Assembly: GCA_029550985.1 (NCBI GenBank)
Contig: JAKPGH010000041.1
Coordinates: 1 to 13,776 of the forward strand
Length of the DNA stretch: 13,776 nucleotides
Direction of reading: 5' to 3'
DNA from: Bacillota bacterium
GTDB lineage: Bacteria; Bacillota; Clostridia; Oscillospirales; Ruminococcaceae
Shown one piece after another: positions 1 through 7,053 of the stretch. How positions within the stretch are numbered: the stretch's first letter is position 1; each line of letters starts with the position of its first letter. The notes under the pieces are model-generated. The model did no database searches, had not been told where the DNA came from, and worked only from the letters and a program-made list of their open reading frames with translations. The position numbers were made by a program, and so were the translations under genes.

Positions 1-368
1 TGGGCCATGGACTCTTCAAAGGCGGCCAGCGCCTCATCGTCCTCCGCAATGGCGGGCGGGGTGATGTAGTCGAAGCCTCTTTCGCTGACATACCGCTGGC
101 TCTGCACACTGAAGGAGGCAATGCGGTGGCGGGTAATCTGAGCCAGCAGCGTGCGGGACACTCCCTCGATGCCGAAGGTGAAGGATGCGTGCTCGAAGGG
201 GCTTTGATGTCCCATCTCCGTCAGGCGGTTTAAAAAGCTTTTGACCGCCTCGGGGGTGAGGCCTTCCTGCAATTCGTCGATGGTGGCGGGGCTGTAGCAG
301 AGCTTGGCCGCCGTTGCCACCAGTTGTTCCGGATTGGGCGTGTAGGCAAGGAGTGTTACCTTCAACAA
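1..368 (-). CDS. thyX: Flavin-dependent thymidylate synthase ThyX, N-terminal part (3' end beyond window)
   Basis: ThyX makes dTMP from dUMP using FAD, NADPH and methylene-tetrahydrofolate, the alternative to ThyA. About 122 residues are visible, roughly the first half of a family of 220-260 residues; the gene is cut by the left edge. The signature RHRxxSxNxxSxR is seen at residues 80-92 as RHRIASFSVQSQR, with Ser in place of the usual Asn, a form I recall from Clostridia. The conserved region QSPFEHASFTF (residues 55-65) precedes it. The start is not ATG: two consecutive TTG codons occur (at 368 and 365). The GGAGG core of the ribosome binding site lies 6 nt from the first and 9 nt from the second, so I chose 368, but 365 is possible. 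Own promoter and an upstream terminator indicate a separate transcription unit. Confidence 0.93.
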   Translation of the reverse strand, partial: MLKVTLLAYTPNPEQLVATAAKLCYSPATIDELQEGLTPEAVKSFLNRLTEMGHQSPFEHASFTFGIEGVSRTLLAQITRHRIASFSVQSQRYVSERGFDYITPPAIAEDDEALAAFEESMA

Positions 369-373
369 ATCCG

Positions 374-381
374 CCCTCCCT
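374..381 (-). promoter_or_regulatory. Ribosome binding site of thyX (decides a TTG start)
   Basis: On the minus strand the sequence reads AGGGAGGG just upstream of two adjacent TTG codons. There is no ATG or GTG in frame at a suitable distance, so this site is the main reason to place the thyX start at a TTG. Confidence 0.8.
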
Positions 382-415
382 TTTTATATAATAGGAACGT
401 TCAACCGTACCCCTT

Positions 416-445
416 ATTCTAATACATTTTTGCTTATCATGTCAA
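416..445 (-). promoter_or_regulatory. Sigma-A type promoter of thyX
   Basis: On the minus strand, -35 TTGACA (440-445, perfect consensus) and -10 TAGAAT (416-421, 5 of 6) are separated by 18 nt. The expected start of transcription near 410 would give a leader of about 42 nt before the TTG start. The -35 box directly abuts the T-tract of the terminator of the preceding gene. Confidence 0.72.
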
Positions 446-483
446 CCAAAAGGCAAGAGGACACCGCGGCGGCGCCCTCTTGC
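446..483 (-). terminator. Intrinsic terminator after the DUF4349 gene
   Basis: A perfect 8-bp inverted repeat GCAAGAGG / CCTCTTGC (453-460 and 476-483) with a GC-rich loop of 15 nt is followed on the minus strand by CTTTTGG. It lies 23 nt past the stop codon of the DUF4349 gene. The loop can fold further through its GC-rich middle. The T-run is short, so termination may be partial. On the plus strand the same stem is followed by TCTCTTTT, so it might also stop transcription entering from the left. Confidence 0.72.
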
Positions 484-506
484 TCTCTTTTGTTACAAGG
501 ATATGA

Positions 507-1577
507 TCAGGATTTTTCTTCCGGTTTCTCGTTGTCCCCGGCGTTGTTCTCTTCCTGCGCCGCGGGCTGTTTGCCCAAGGGGAGGAACCGCTTGCCCGAG
601 CCGTTGGATGCCTTTCTCTTGCGGCGAACCAGCAGGAAAATCACCAGGGCGACGGGAAGGAGGATGATCAGGAATGGTGTGATGGACACCAGCCAGAGGA
701 CAAAGTCCTGACAGAACAGGGCGAAGTCTTTCCACGCGTTGGAAAAGGCGTTGCGCACCCGCTGGGAGAAGGGCATGTGGATGGCCTGGGGAGCGGTGTA
801 CTCCACCACTTCCTCCAAATAGAGGTTGACGGTGGAATAGGCCACCGAATCCTTCATCCGGTTGAGGGTGGAGGTGAGGGATTCAATTTCGTACCCCACC
901 CGGGCCAGCTCTTTTTGGACCTCCAGCAGGTACTGCACATCCTCCGCCTTGGCCAGCATTTCCATCAGCCGCTCCTGCTGCACCCGCAGGGAGTCCAGCC
1001 GGGCCTGGGTGTCGAAGTAGGCGGCGGTGATGTCGTCGGTGTAAATATTGGTGTAATTGACGTTAAACTGGGTTTTCAGCTCGTCCAGCAGGCTCTGCAT
1101 GCCGCTTTCGGGAATCCGCAGGGTAAAGTGGGCGCTGCGGGCCCCCTGGCCGTTTCGGTCGTACAAGTTCCGCCCCTGAACGCTGGAGCTTTGGATAAAG
1201 CCCTGATACCGCCGGGTCAGCTCCTGAATCCACGCAAGCCCCGCCTCAAAGTCCTTGGTCTGCAGGCCAACGTCGGCTGTGTAGACAATCTTTCGGTCGG
1301 TTTCCTCGGGGTTCACGGCCACGCCGCCGATGGGAGGCTCGATGGGGAGAATGTCGTCCTCCGCCGGCCTTGCTTCGGTGGAAGGAGCCATCTCCGCCAT
1401 GTCCAGGGCATAATCTCCCCGCTCTTCCGCTTGCGCCGTGGAAAATCCGCCGGCCTTGTCGCTGATGCTCATAGAAGGGGCGCTGCTGGTTGCGGCGCCG
1501 TTGCTGCTCTGCTGGGAGCATCCCACCACAAGGATGATGGCCAAAATCGCCGCTATCATCGAAAGAATTCGCTTCAT
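507..1577 (-). CDS. DUF4349 domain-containing lipoprotein
   Basis: The 356-residue product starts with a lipoprotein signal peptide: positive MKR, a hydrophobic stretch and a lipobox ending VVGC with Cys20, so the mature protein should be lipid-anchored on the outer face of the membrane. A low-complexity acidic linker (about 21-95) follows. The DUF4349 domain runs from about 97 to 317, with YTADVGLQTKDF near its start, a predicted coiled coil at about 185-245 (QARLDSLRVQQERLMEMLAK and the stretch after it) and a C-terminal transmembrane segment at about 293-317 followed by RRKRK and a hydrophilic tail. The family's function is not established. The start ATG at 1577 has only a weak ribosome binding site (GGAC), but the lipobox supports it. 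The gene follows the CvpA gene with a 164-nt gap that may hold its own promoter, and ends at a terminator. Confidence 0.88.
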   Translation of the reverse strand: MKRILSMIAAILAIILVVGCSQQSSNGAATSSAPSMSISDKAGGFSTAQAEERGDYALDMAEMAPSTEARPAEDDILPIEPPIGGVAVNPEETDRKIVYTADVGLQTKDFEAGLAWIQELTRRYQGFIQSSSVQGRNLYDRNGQGARSAHFTLRIPESGMQSLLDELKTQFNVNYTNIYTDDITAAYFDTQARLDSLRVQQERLMEMLAKAEDVQYLLEVQKELARVGYEIESLTSTLNRMKDSVAYSTVNLYLEEVVEYTAPQAIHMPFSQRVRNAFSNAWKDFALFCQDFVLWLVSITPFLIILLPVALVIFLLVRRKRKASNGSGKRFLPLGKQPAAQEENNAGDNEKPEEKS

Positions 1578-1617
1578 TTCATATCGTCCATTCTGCCGCT
1601 GCGCACCGGCGATATTA

Positions 1618-1650
1618 AAGCCACGCGCAGTACCCGTTTTTGAGTGGCTT
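1618..1650 (-). other. Inverted repeat in the leader of the DUF4349 gene
   Basis: A perfect 7-bp inverted repeat AAGCCAC / GTGGCTT (1618-1624 and 1644-1650) with a 19-nt loop lies between the CvpA and DUF4349 genes. On the minus strand it is followed by only TAATAT, so it is a poor terminator. It may be a leader hairpin or an attenuating element; no function can be assigned. Confidence 0.4.
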
Positions 1651-1700
1651 CATCAAGAATAACTTCCAATAGGGCGAAAACATTACAGCAGGCCAAAATT

Positions 1701-1730
1701 ATTTTATGACAGGGCGAAAGGAACATGCAA
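1701..1730 (-). promoter_or_regulatory. Possible promoter of the DUF4349 gene
   Basis: On the minus strand TTGCAT (1725-1730, 3 of 6) and TAAAAT (1701-1706, 5 of 6) are 18 nt apart, just after the CvpA stop codon and about 120 nt before the DUF4349 start. The -35 is weak, so this is a tentative call; the gene may instead be read through from CvpA. Confidence 0.35.
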
Positions 1731-1741
1731 AGCTCGTCAAT

Positions 1742-2431
1742 CTATGCCGTCATGCGGTAAAAAAATCCGAAGAGAAAGCCCTCCCGCAAGGAGTATTCCG
1801 AAAAGAGGCCTGTCCCCCCGCCGCTGTAAGCGACAAAGACATGGGCCACCACCGCCAGAAGATACAGAACAATCAGGGCTTGCCCCACGCCCAAAACGCC
1901 TCCCAGCACCGTATTGACCGGCCCCAGCAACGGCAGGAAGTTGACCCCGTTGAACATGCGAACCACATACCGAACAAACAAAGAGCACAGAGTAAAAATG
2001 GCAAAAAAGCTCAGTCCCCGAAGGAGCATCAGCACCGGCTGGGCCAAAATGGCGTCGATGAGCTCCTCCACCACCGGCAGGATTTGGTCCGCAGCCTGGG
2101 GCAGCGGAAGGTCGGCGTCGCCGTTGGCCATGCGGGACGCCCATTTGGGCAGGGCGGTCAACAGGCCTCCGGCGGTGGCGCTAAGCCCCTCCCCCAAAGA
2201 CTTGGCAATTCGGCGGGAAAGGACGGCCCGGATTAAGTCCCGCACCAGAACATCGTAAAGCCAGCGGGCCACCGGCTCGCTAAAAAATGCGGCGCTGACA
2301 GCCGATGCCACAGCGCCCAAAAAGCTCAGTATTTTGCGCATAAAGCCCTTGCGAGCGCAGTCCCACACCAACATAATCATAATGAGCAGGGCGAAAAGGT
2401 CCCAGGCAAGCCAGCCGAAAGAAGCGTCCAT
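1742..2431 (-). CDS. CvpA family membrane protein
   Basis: The product (229 residues) is a multi-spanning membrane protein. Hydrophobic segments are visible at about 7-25, 33-50, 132-155 and 168-200. The conserved CvpA-type patch near the last segment is seen as LLGPVNTVLGGVLGVGQAL (168-186), with its typical Gly-Pro-x-Asn core. CvpA itself is needed for colicin V production in E. coli and relatives affect envelope stress tolerance, but the biochemical role of Firmicute members is unknown. The hydrophilic region between the second and third segments (about 60-130) is longer than in short CvpA proteins. The start is well supported by AGGAGGT placed 5 nt before ATG. It lies 30 nt after the DUF5711 gene and is probably co-transcribed with it. 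Confidence 0.82.
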   Translation of the reverse strand: MDASFGWLAWDLFALLIMIMLVWDCARKGFMRKILSFLGAVASAVSAAFFSEPVARWLYDVLVRDLIRAVLSRRIAKSLGEGLSATAGGLLTALPKWASRMANGDADLPLPQAADQILPVVEELIDAILAQPVLMLLRGLSFFAIFTLCSLFVRYVVRMFNGVNFLPLLGPVNTVLGGVLGVGQALIVLYLLAVVAHVFVAYSGGGTGLFSEYSLREGFLFGFFYRMTA

Positions 2432-2461
2432 ATTCCACCTCCTGACAAAGCCAACTTTTTC

Positions 2462-3646
2462 TCACCGGGCGGACGACGGGGCCGTCGCTTGGGCGGTTCC
2501 AAAGGAGTCCAGCGCCTGAATTTCTTCGGAGGTGAAGGCGTACAGCACCTCATTGGCCAGCAGAATCCGGTTCACGCCGCTGACCGGCTTCGCCCCATTG
2601 GGGGAAAGGGTCTTGTCCAAGCGGACTATCTCCTGGTCGGTGAGCAGGTAGACGCCATCTCCCCCCACCTGCATATCCCGGACTTTCTGCTCCAGCTGCA
2701 GGCTGCCCAGCTCCTTGCCCCTGGCATCCACCAGCAACAGGGTGTAGCTGCGGGCTTCGGCGTTTTCACAGAGCAGCAGCACATCCCCCTTGTGGCATTG
2801 AAGGGCTGTCGGCTTTTCGCCGTCGAAGGAAAATTCGGACAGCTGGTTGCCTTCCCCGTCCAGAACATAATAGTGGGTGTCGGTTAAAACGCCGATGTGA
2901 TTGTCATCCAGATAGGCAATCCAAAGGATGAGCTGGTCCGGATACTCCACCTTTGCCATCTCTTTGTCGGAATCAAAGGAAAAGAAGTAAACGGTGGAGC
3001 GCAGCACGCCTTCCAGAGCGCCGACGCCGCTGGCCACCATCTTTCCTCCCTTGGGGTGAAGAGCCACTCCCGTCACCATCTCGTTGGAGGACCACTGGAA
3101 GGCCATTTCAAACCGGGGGGTGTACACCGTCACCTGGGCGGTGTACTGCTTGGAGGAGCTGACCACCGCGTAGTCGCCCCGCTCCCCCAGCGCCATGGCG
3201 GTGATGGCATGGTCGTGCTCTTTTTCCAGCAGAAGGCTTTGACGAGTATGTATCCGGTACTTGGTGCCCCCCAACTCGTAGGTGAGGATTCTTCCCCCCG
3301 CGGTGAGGGCTATGGTTTGGTCGTTCATCCGCTGAAGGTTTAAAAGCTCCTTGCCCTTGTTGTTGTAAAGGTAAAGGTTGGTGTCGTTGAGGACCCCCAC
3401 GTCCCCCTCCACCGCCATGACCTCCCGCAGCACTCCGCCCGGGGCGGCGATGGGGTATCCGCTGCCCCCCAATCCGCCAAAAAAGTCCCGCATGCGGGTG
3501 AGGATGCCTTCCTGCACCAGCATTTCGTTGAGGGACAAAATCACCATCAAAATCAGCACTATGCCCAAAAGCGCCCCCATCCGCTTAAGAAGCTGGGCAC
3601 GGCGGCGCTTTTTTCGGATTTTATTGAAATCCATGGCATTGGTCAT
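2462..3646 (-). CDS. DUF5711 family protein, membrane-anchored, predicted beta-propeller
   Basis: This 394-residue product begins with a very basic cytoplasmic tail (KIRKKRRRAQLLKR, about 9-22), then a single transmembrane anchor at about 23-42. The remaining 350 residues are predicted to be outside the cell. They contain repeated beta-strand blocks with WD/PQQ-like turns, such as VGVLNDTNLYLYNNKGKEL, TALTAGG-like and GVYLLTDQEIVRLD, consistent with the propeller fold expected for DUF5711. Function is unknown. Two starts are possible, ATG at 3646 and ATG at 3634 (residue 5); neither has a clear ribosome binding site, the best being AGGA about 12 nt before 3646. The gene sits 41 nt after truA and 30 nt before the CvpA gene, which suggests one transcript and perhaps a joint envelope role with CvpA. 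Confidence 0.8.
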   Translation of the reverse strand: MTNAMDFNKIRKKRRRAQLLKRMGALLGIVLILMVILSLNEMLVQEGILTRMRDFFGGLGGSGYPIAAPGGVLREVMAVEGDVGVLNDTNLYLYNNKGKELLNLQRMNDQTIALTAGGRILTYELGGTKYRIHTRQSLLLEKEHDHAITAMALGERGDYAVVSSSKQYTAQVTVYTPRFEMAFQWSSNEMVTGVALHPKGGKMVASGVGALEGVLRSTVYFFSFDSDKEMAKVEYPDQLILWIAYLDDNHIGVLTDTHYYVLDGEGNQLSEFSFDGEKPTALQCHKGDVLLLCENAEARSYTLLLVDARGKELGSLQLEQKVRDMQVGGDGVYLLTDQEIVRLDKTLSPNGAKPVSGVNRILLANEVLYAFTSEEIQALDSFGTAQATAPSSAR

Positions 3647-3687
3647 GGGAAGTAATCATCCTAATCGTTGTGATAAATAGAAACGTT

Positions 3688-4452
3688 TTATGGAGCGACA
3701 TCCCAGCCGGGAAGGTCGTAAAACACCCGGTTGAGATACAGCCCGCAGGCCGGGGCGGTTTTCCCCGCCTGTTGGCGGTCGCGGCTTTCCAAAATTTGGG
3801 AGATGCACCCCTGGGGCAGATGGCCGGAGGCAATTTCCAAAAGGGTGCCCACCATATTGCGCACCATTTTGTAAAGGAACCCATCCCCCGCCACCGTAAA
3901 GAGCACCAGGTCCCCCTGCCGCTCCACCCGGAAGGAGTAGATGGTGCGCACCGTGTCCGCCACGTTGCTGCCAGAAGCCTGAAAGGCTGCAAAATCGTGC
4001 CGGCCCACAAAATCCTGAGCCTGACGGTGGAGCAGCTCCACCTCCAAAGGATACCCCCAAAGGTAAACGAAATCTGTCAAAAAGGGGTCCCTGATCCAGG
4101 AATTGCGCACCTTATAGACATACTCCTTGCCGGTGGAACTGTACCGGGCGTGGAAATCCGCCGGCACCTCCCGGCAATGGGTCACCGCCACGTCGTCCGG
4201 CAGGTACCGGTTGAGGGCGAGAATCAGCCTGTCGCAGGGAATGTTTTTTTCCACTTCCATGGAAAGGCAGAACTGGTTGGCGTGAACGCCGGCGTCGGTG
4301 CGGGAACAGCCCTTGACGTCGATGCGGGAACCGAACACCTGCTCCACCGCGTCCTGAAAAACGGAGCAAACGCTCAAAGCGTTTTTCTGCACCTGAAAAC
4401 CGTGGTAGCGGGTTCCCACATACCGCAGGGAAAGAAGCAGATTGCGCTTCAT
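3688..4452 (-). CDS. truA: tRNA pseudouridine(38-40) synthase TruA
   Basis: TruA converts uridines 38, 39 and 40 of the tRNA anticodon arm to pseudouridine. The 254-residue product has the usual family length. The catalytic motif is RTDAGVHA at residues 51-58, with the nucleophile Asp53. The N-terminal YVGTRYHGFQ (11-20) and the C-terminal FLYKMVRNMVGTLLEIASG block are typical. Although the frame stays open further upstream, the start at 4452 fits the conserved MKRNLLLSLRY beginning and overlaps the ecfT stop in a TAATG junction, so translation is probably coupled to ecfT. The order ecfA-ecfA-ecfT-truA is common in Firmicutes. Here truA is followed by the DUF5711 gene rather than by rplM-rpsI. 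Confidence 0.96.
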   Translation of the reverse strand: MKRNLLLSLRYVGTRYHGFQVQKNALSVCSVFQDAVEQVFGSRIDVKGCSRTDAGVHANQFCLSMEVEKNIPCDRLILALNRYLPDDVAVTHCREVPADFHARYSSTGKEYVYKVRNSWIRDPFLTDFVYLWGYPLEVELLHRQAQDFVGRHDFAAFQASGSNVADTVRTIYSFRVERQGDLVLFTVAGDGFLYKMVRNMVGTLLEIASGHLPQGCISQILESRDRQQAGKTAPACGLYLNRVFYDLPGWDVAP

Positions 4453-5261
4453 TACACCGCACCCGCCACGGCAAAGAAGATGGTGGCCGCCAAAAATACG
4501 CCTACCAGCAGGGCCGCCATGGCGTCCACTCTGCCCATCTGCAGGGTGCGCATCCGGGTGCGGCCCTCCCCGCCGTGATAACAGCGGCACTCCATGGCAA
4601 GGGCCAGCTCTTCCGCCCGGCGAAAAGCGGAGACAAACAGGGGAATCAAAATGGGCAGCAAAGCCCGAATCCGCTGAAACAGTCCCCCCGACTCCAAATC
4701 GGCGCCTCTGGCCTTCTGGGCAGACATAATCTTGTCGGTCTCCTCAATCAAAGTGGGGATGAACCGCAGGGTGATGGTCATCATCATGGCGATTTCGTGC
4801 ACCGGCGCCCCCAGTTTTTTCAGCGGGGAAAAGAGCTGCTCGATGCCGTCGGTGAGAGCAATGGGGGAGGTGGTGTAGGTGAGCAGCGAAGTTCCCGCAA
4901 TCAGGCAGAGAATCCGCGCCGCCAGCAGCACGGCCATCCGCACCCCTTGCCGGGAAACTTCCAAAAAGCCCCACGCCCAGAGAATGTCGCCCTTGACAAA
5001 GAACATATTGAGGATGCCGGTAAACAGCACGATGGGAACGATGGGCTTGACGCTTTTGACAATCAGCTTCAGGGGCACCTGGGATATGGGGTACACCACC
5101 AGCAGCAAAACCACTCCCATGGCTAAGGAGAGAAAATTGCCCGCTATAAAGAGCATGATGACATAGACAAAGGTGAGCACCAGCTTCATCCGCGGGTCCA
5201 TCCGGTGGACCGGGGAATTGCCGGGAAAGTATTGGCCGATGGAAATATCGGTCAGAGCCAT
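4452..5261 (-). CDS. ecfT: Energy-coupling factor transporter transmembrane protein EcfT
   Basis: EcfT is the membrane scaffold of ECF-type importers for vitamins and metals. It transfers the ATPase motion of EcfA1/EcfA2 to a substrate-binding S component. The 269-residue product has hydrophobic segments at about 26-57, 68-90, 108-130 and 245-265. Two cytoplasmic coupling motifs are visible: AQKARGAD (181-188) and AMECRCYHGG (222-231). The second has Cys225 and Cys227 around the central Arg, where ARG-type triplets are common. The open frame extends 36 codons upstream into ecfA2, but the start at 5261 fits the conserved MALTDISIGQYFPG beginning and shares one base with the ecfA2 stop (TAATG). 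No S-component gene is in the window, so the module probably serves S proteins encoded elsewhere. Confidence 0.95.
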   Translation of the reverse strand: MALTDISIGQYFPGNSPVHRMDPRMKLVLTFVYVIMLFIAGNFLSLAMGVVLLLVVYPISQVPLKLIVKSVKPIVPIVLFTGILNMFFVKGDILWAWGFLEVSRQGVRMAVLLAARILCLIAGTSLLTYTTSPIALTDGIEQLFSPLKKLGAPVHEIAMMMTITLRFIPTLIEETDKIMSAQKARGADLESGGLFQRIRALLPILIPLFVSAFRRAEELALAMECRCYHGGEGRTRMRTLQMGRVDAMAALLVGVFLAATIFFAVAGAV

Positions 5262-6127
5262 TATCGCTTCCCCCTTTCCCGCAGAATGGAGAGAATCTGC
5301 TCTTTGGCCGATTCCACGGTGTAGGTGTGGGGGCTGATGGGAACGCCTTGAGCCGCCAGCCGCCGGCAAATCCGGGTGATTTGGGGAACGGTCAGGCCCA
5401 TCTTTTCGATTTCCTCTGCCCGGGAAAAGACGGCCTCCACCGTATCGTACAGAAAGACCTCCGAGCGGTTCATCACCAAAACTTTGGAGGCGTACCGGGC
5501 AACGTCCTCCATGCTGTGGGAAACCAGCAGGACGGTGGCTTTCTGCTGTTGATGGTATTCCTTAATTTCCCCTAAAATCCGGTCCCGGCCCCGAGGGTCC
5601 AGCCCGGCGGTGGGCTCGTCCAGAATCAAGACGTCGGGGCTCATGGCAATCACTCCTGCAATGGCCACCCGGCGCTTCTGACCGCCGGAAAGCTCAAAGG
5701 GGGACTTGTACAGGGTGGCTTCCTTCAGCTCCACAAAGGCGGCCGCCTGGCGCACCCGGCGGTCGATTTCCTCTTCCGAAAGTCCCATGTTGCGGGGGCC
5801 GAAGCTGATGTCCTTGTAGACGGTGTCCTCGAAGAGCTGGTATTCGGGATATTGAAAGACAAGCCCCACCTGAAAGCGGAACTTGCGGATTTCCTTAGGT
5901 TTGGCCCAGATATCCTCCCCGTTGATGTAAACTTTTCCGGAGGTGGGCCGGAGCAGCCCGTTAAGGTGCTGAATCAGGGTGCTTTTGCCGGAGCCGGTGT
6001 GGCCGATGACTCCGACGAACTCCCCTTTTTCGATATTGAGATTCACATTGCGGATGGCCGCCTGCTCAAAGGCGGTGCCCGCGCCGTATATGTGGGTTAA
6101 CTGTTCCGTTCGACTGATGGTGGACAA
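5261..6127 (-). CDS. ecfA2: Energy-coupling factor ABC transporter ATP-binding protein EcfA2
   Basis: This is one of the two ATPases of the ECF module, expected to form a heterodimer with EcfA1 below EcfT. The 288-residue protein contains Walker A GHTGSGKST (42-50), the Q-loop VFQYPEYQLF with Gln92, the ABC signature LSGGQ (146-150), Walker B VLILDE (166-171), a D-loop AGLDP and switch His204. The Q-loop form with YPEYQLF and the C-terminal extension are typical of the EcfA2 subfamily. The start is TTG at 6127, supported by AGGGAGG 9 nt upstream; no in-frame ATG lies nearby. It begins 27 nt after ecfA1 and its stop overlaps the ecfT start. Confidence 0.95.
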   Translation of the reverse strand: MSTISRTEQLTHIYGAGTAFEQAAIRNVNLNIEKGEFVGVIGHTGSGKSTLIQHLNGLLRPTSGKVYINGEDIWAKPKEIRKFRFQVGLVFQYPEYQLFEDTVYKDISFGPRNMGLSEEEIDRRVRQAAAFVELKEATLYKSPFELSGGQKRRVAIAGVIAMSPDVLILDEPTAGLDPRGRDRILGEIKEYHQQQKATVLLVSHSMEDVARYASKVLVMNRSEVFLYDTVEAVFSRAEEIEKMGLTVPQITRICRRLAAQGVPISPHTYTVESAKEQILSILRERGKR

Positions 6128-6136
6128 GGCGTGCAG

Positions 6137-6143
6137 CCTCCCT
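6137..6143 (-). promoter_or_regulatory. Ribosome binding site of ecfA2 (decides a TTG start)
   Basis: The minus strand reads AGGGAGG 9 nt before the TTG at 6127. It is the only good site in the 27-nt gap between ecfA1 and ecfA2 and fixes the non-ATG start. Confidence 0.75.
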
Positions 6144-6154
6144 AGAAGTATCGA

Positions 6155-7003
6155 TTAAGCTTGAAGCAGCTCCAACAGAGCCTGGGTGCATTGCTCCTCG
6201 GTGATGACGTCGCCGGGCAGGTTCAGCCCTTCCTTTTTCAGTTCGTAACACAGGCGAGTGGCCTGAGGAATGTCCAGCCCCACCTGGGTGAGCAGCTCCA
6301 CATGGGAAAACACCGACCGAGGGTCGCTGTCCAGCAGGATTTTGCCCCGGTCCATCACCACCACCCGCCGCGCCTGGGCGGCTTCGTCCATATAGTGGGT
6401 GATGAGGACAATGGTAATCCCGTGCTTTTCATTGAGGTCGTGGAGGGTGCGCATCACTTCCCGGCGGCCGCGGGGGTCCAGCATGGCGGTGGGCTCGTCC
6501 AGCACGATGCAGTCTGGGCGCATGGCGATGATGCCCGCAATGGCTACCCGCTGCTTCTGCCCGCCGGAAAGCTGGTGAGGCGCGTGGAACTTAAATTCGC
6601 TCATGCCCACGGCGGCCAGGGCCTCGTCCACCCGCTGGCGGATTTCCTGCGGCGGGACCCCCAGGTTTTCCAGCGCGAAGGCAACATCTTCTTCCACCAC
6701 GGTGGCCACAATCTGGTTGTCGGGATTTTGAAACACCATCCCCACCCGCCTGCGGATGTCCAGCAGCCGTTCTTCCTCTTTGGTGTCGATGCCGTCCACC
6801 AGCACCCGGCCCGCGGTGGGGACCAGAATGGCGTTGAAGTGCTTGGCCAATGTGGATTTTCCCGAGCCGTTGTGGCCCAGCACCGCCACAAACTCCCCCC
6901 GGCCGACGGACAGGTCAATGCCCTGCAGCACCGGCGGAGCGGGCGCCGCCCCTTCGGAGACGGGGTAGGCAAAGGTTACATTTTCACAGCGGATAAGTTC
7001 CAT
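6155..7003 (-). CDS. ecfA1: Energy-coupling factor ABC transporter ATP-binding protein EcfA1
   Basis: This is the first ATPase of the ECF module, 282 residues. Motifs in order are Walker A GHNGSGKST (43-51), Q-loop VFQNPDNQIV with Gln92, signature LSGGQ (145-149), Walker B CIVLDE (165-170) with catalytic Glu170, D-loop AMLDP, and switch His203 in ITHYMDE. QNPDNQ in the Q-loop is the usual EcfA1 mark and separates it from EcfA2. The frame is open upstream, but the start at 7003 is chosen because MELIRCENVTFAYP is the conserved beginning and GAGGT lies 7 nt before it. The gene starts 50 nt after the methyltransferase gene, close enough for a shared transcript. Confidence 0.95.
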   Translation of the reverse strand: MELIRCENVTFAYPVSEGAAPAPPVLQGIDLSVGRGEFVAVLGHNGSGKSTLAKHFNAILVPTAGRVLVDGIDTKEEERLLDIRRRVGMVFQNPDNQIVATVVEEDVAFALENLGVPPQEIRQRVDEALAAVGMSEFKFHAPHQLSGGQKQRVAIAGIIAMRPDCIVLDEPTAMLDPRGRREVMRTLHDLNEKHGITIVLITHYMDEAAQARRVVVMDRGKILLDSDPRSVFSHVELLTQVGLDIPQATRLCYELKKEGLNLPGDVITEEQCTQALLELLQA

Positions 7004-7053
7004 GAGATTACCTCGAATGGTTTGTATTTGCAAGAAGTTGTGCAACCGCAAGA

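Noticed and set aside
395..402. Palindrome GAACGTTC in the thyX leader, reminiscent of an SOS box
   Set aside because: The Firmicute LexA site has four bases between GAAC and GTTC; here there are none. An 8-bp palindrome can occur by chance.
3688..4590. Longer TruA beginning at 4590
   Set aside because: The first 46 codons overlap ecfT in another frame, translate to low-complexity Gly/Arg/His-rich sequence and precede the conserved TruA N-terminus, so the start at 4452 is used. Similar extensions of ecfT, ecfA1 and the methyltransferase were trimmed for the same reason.
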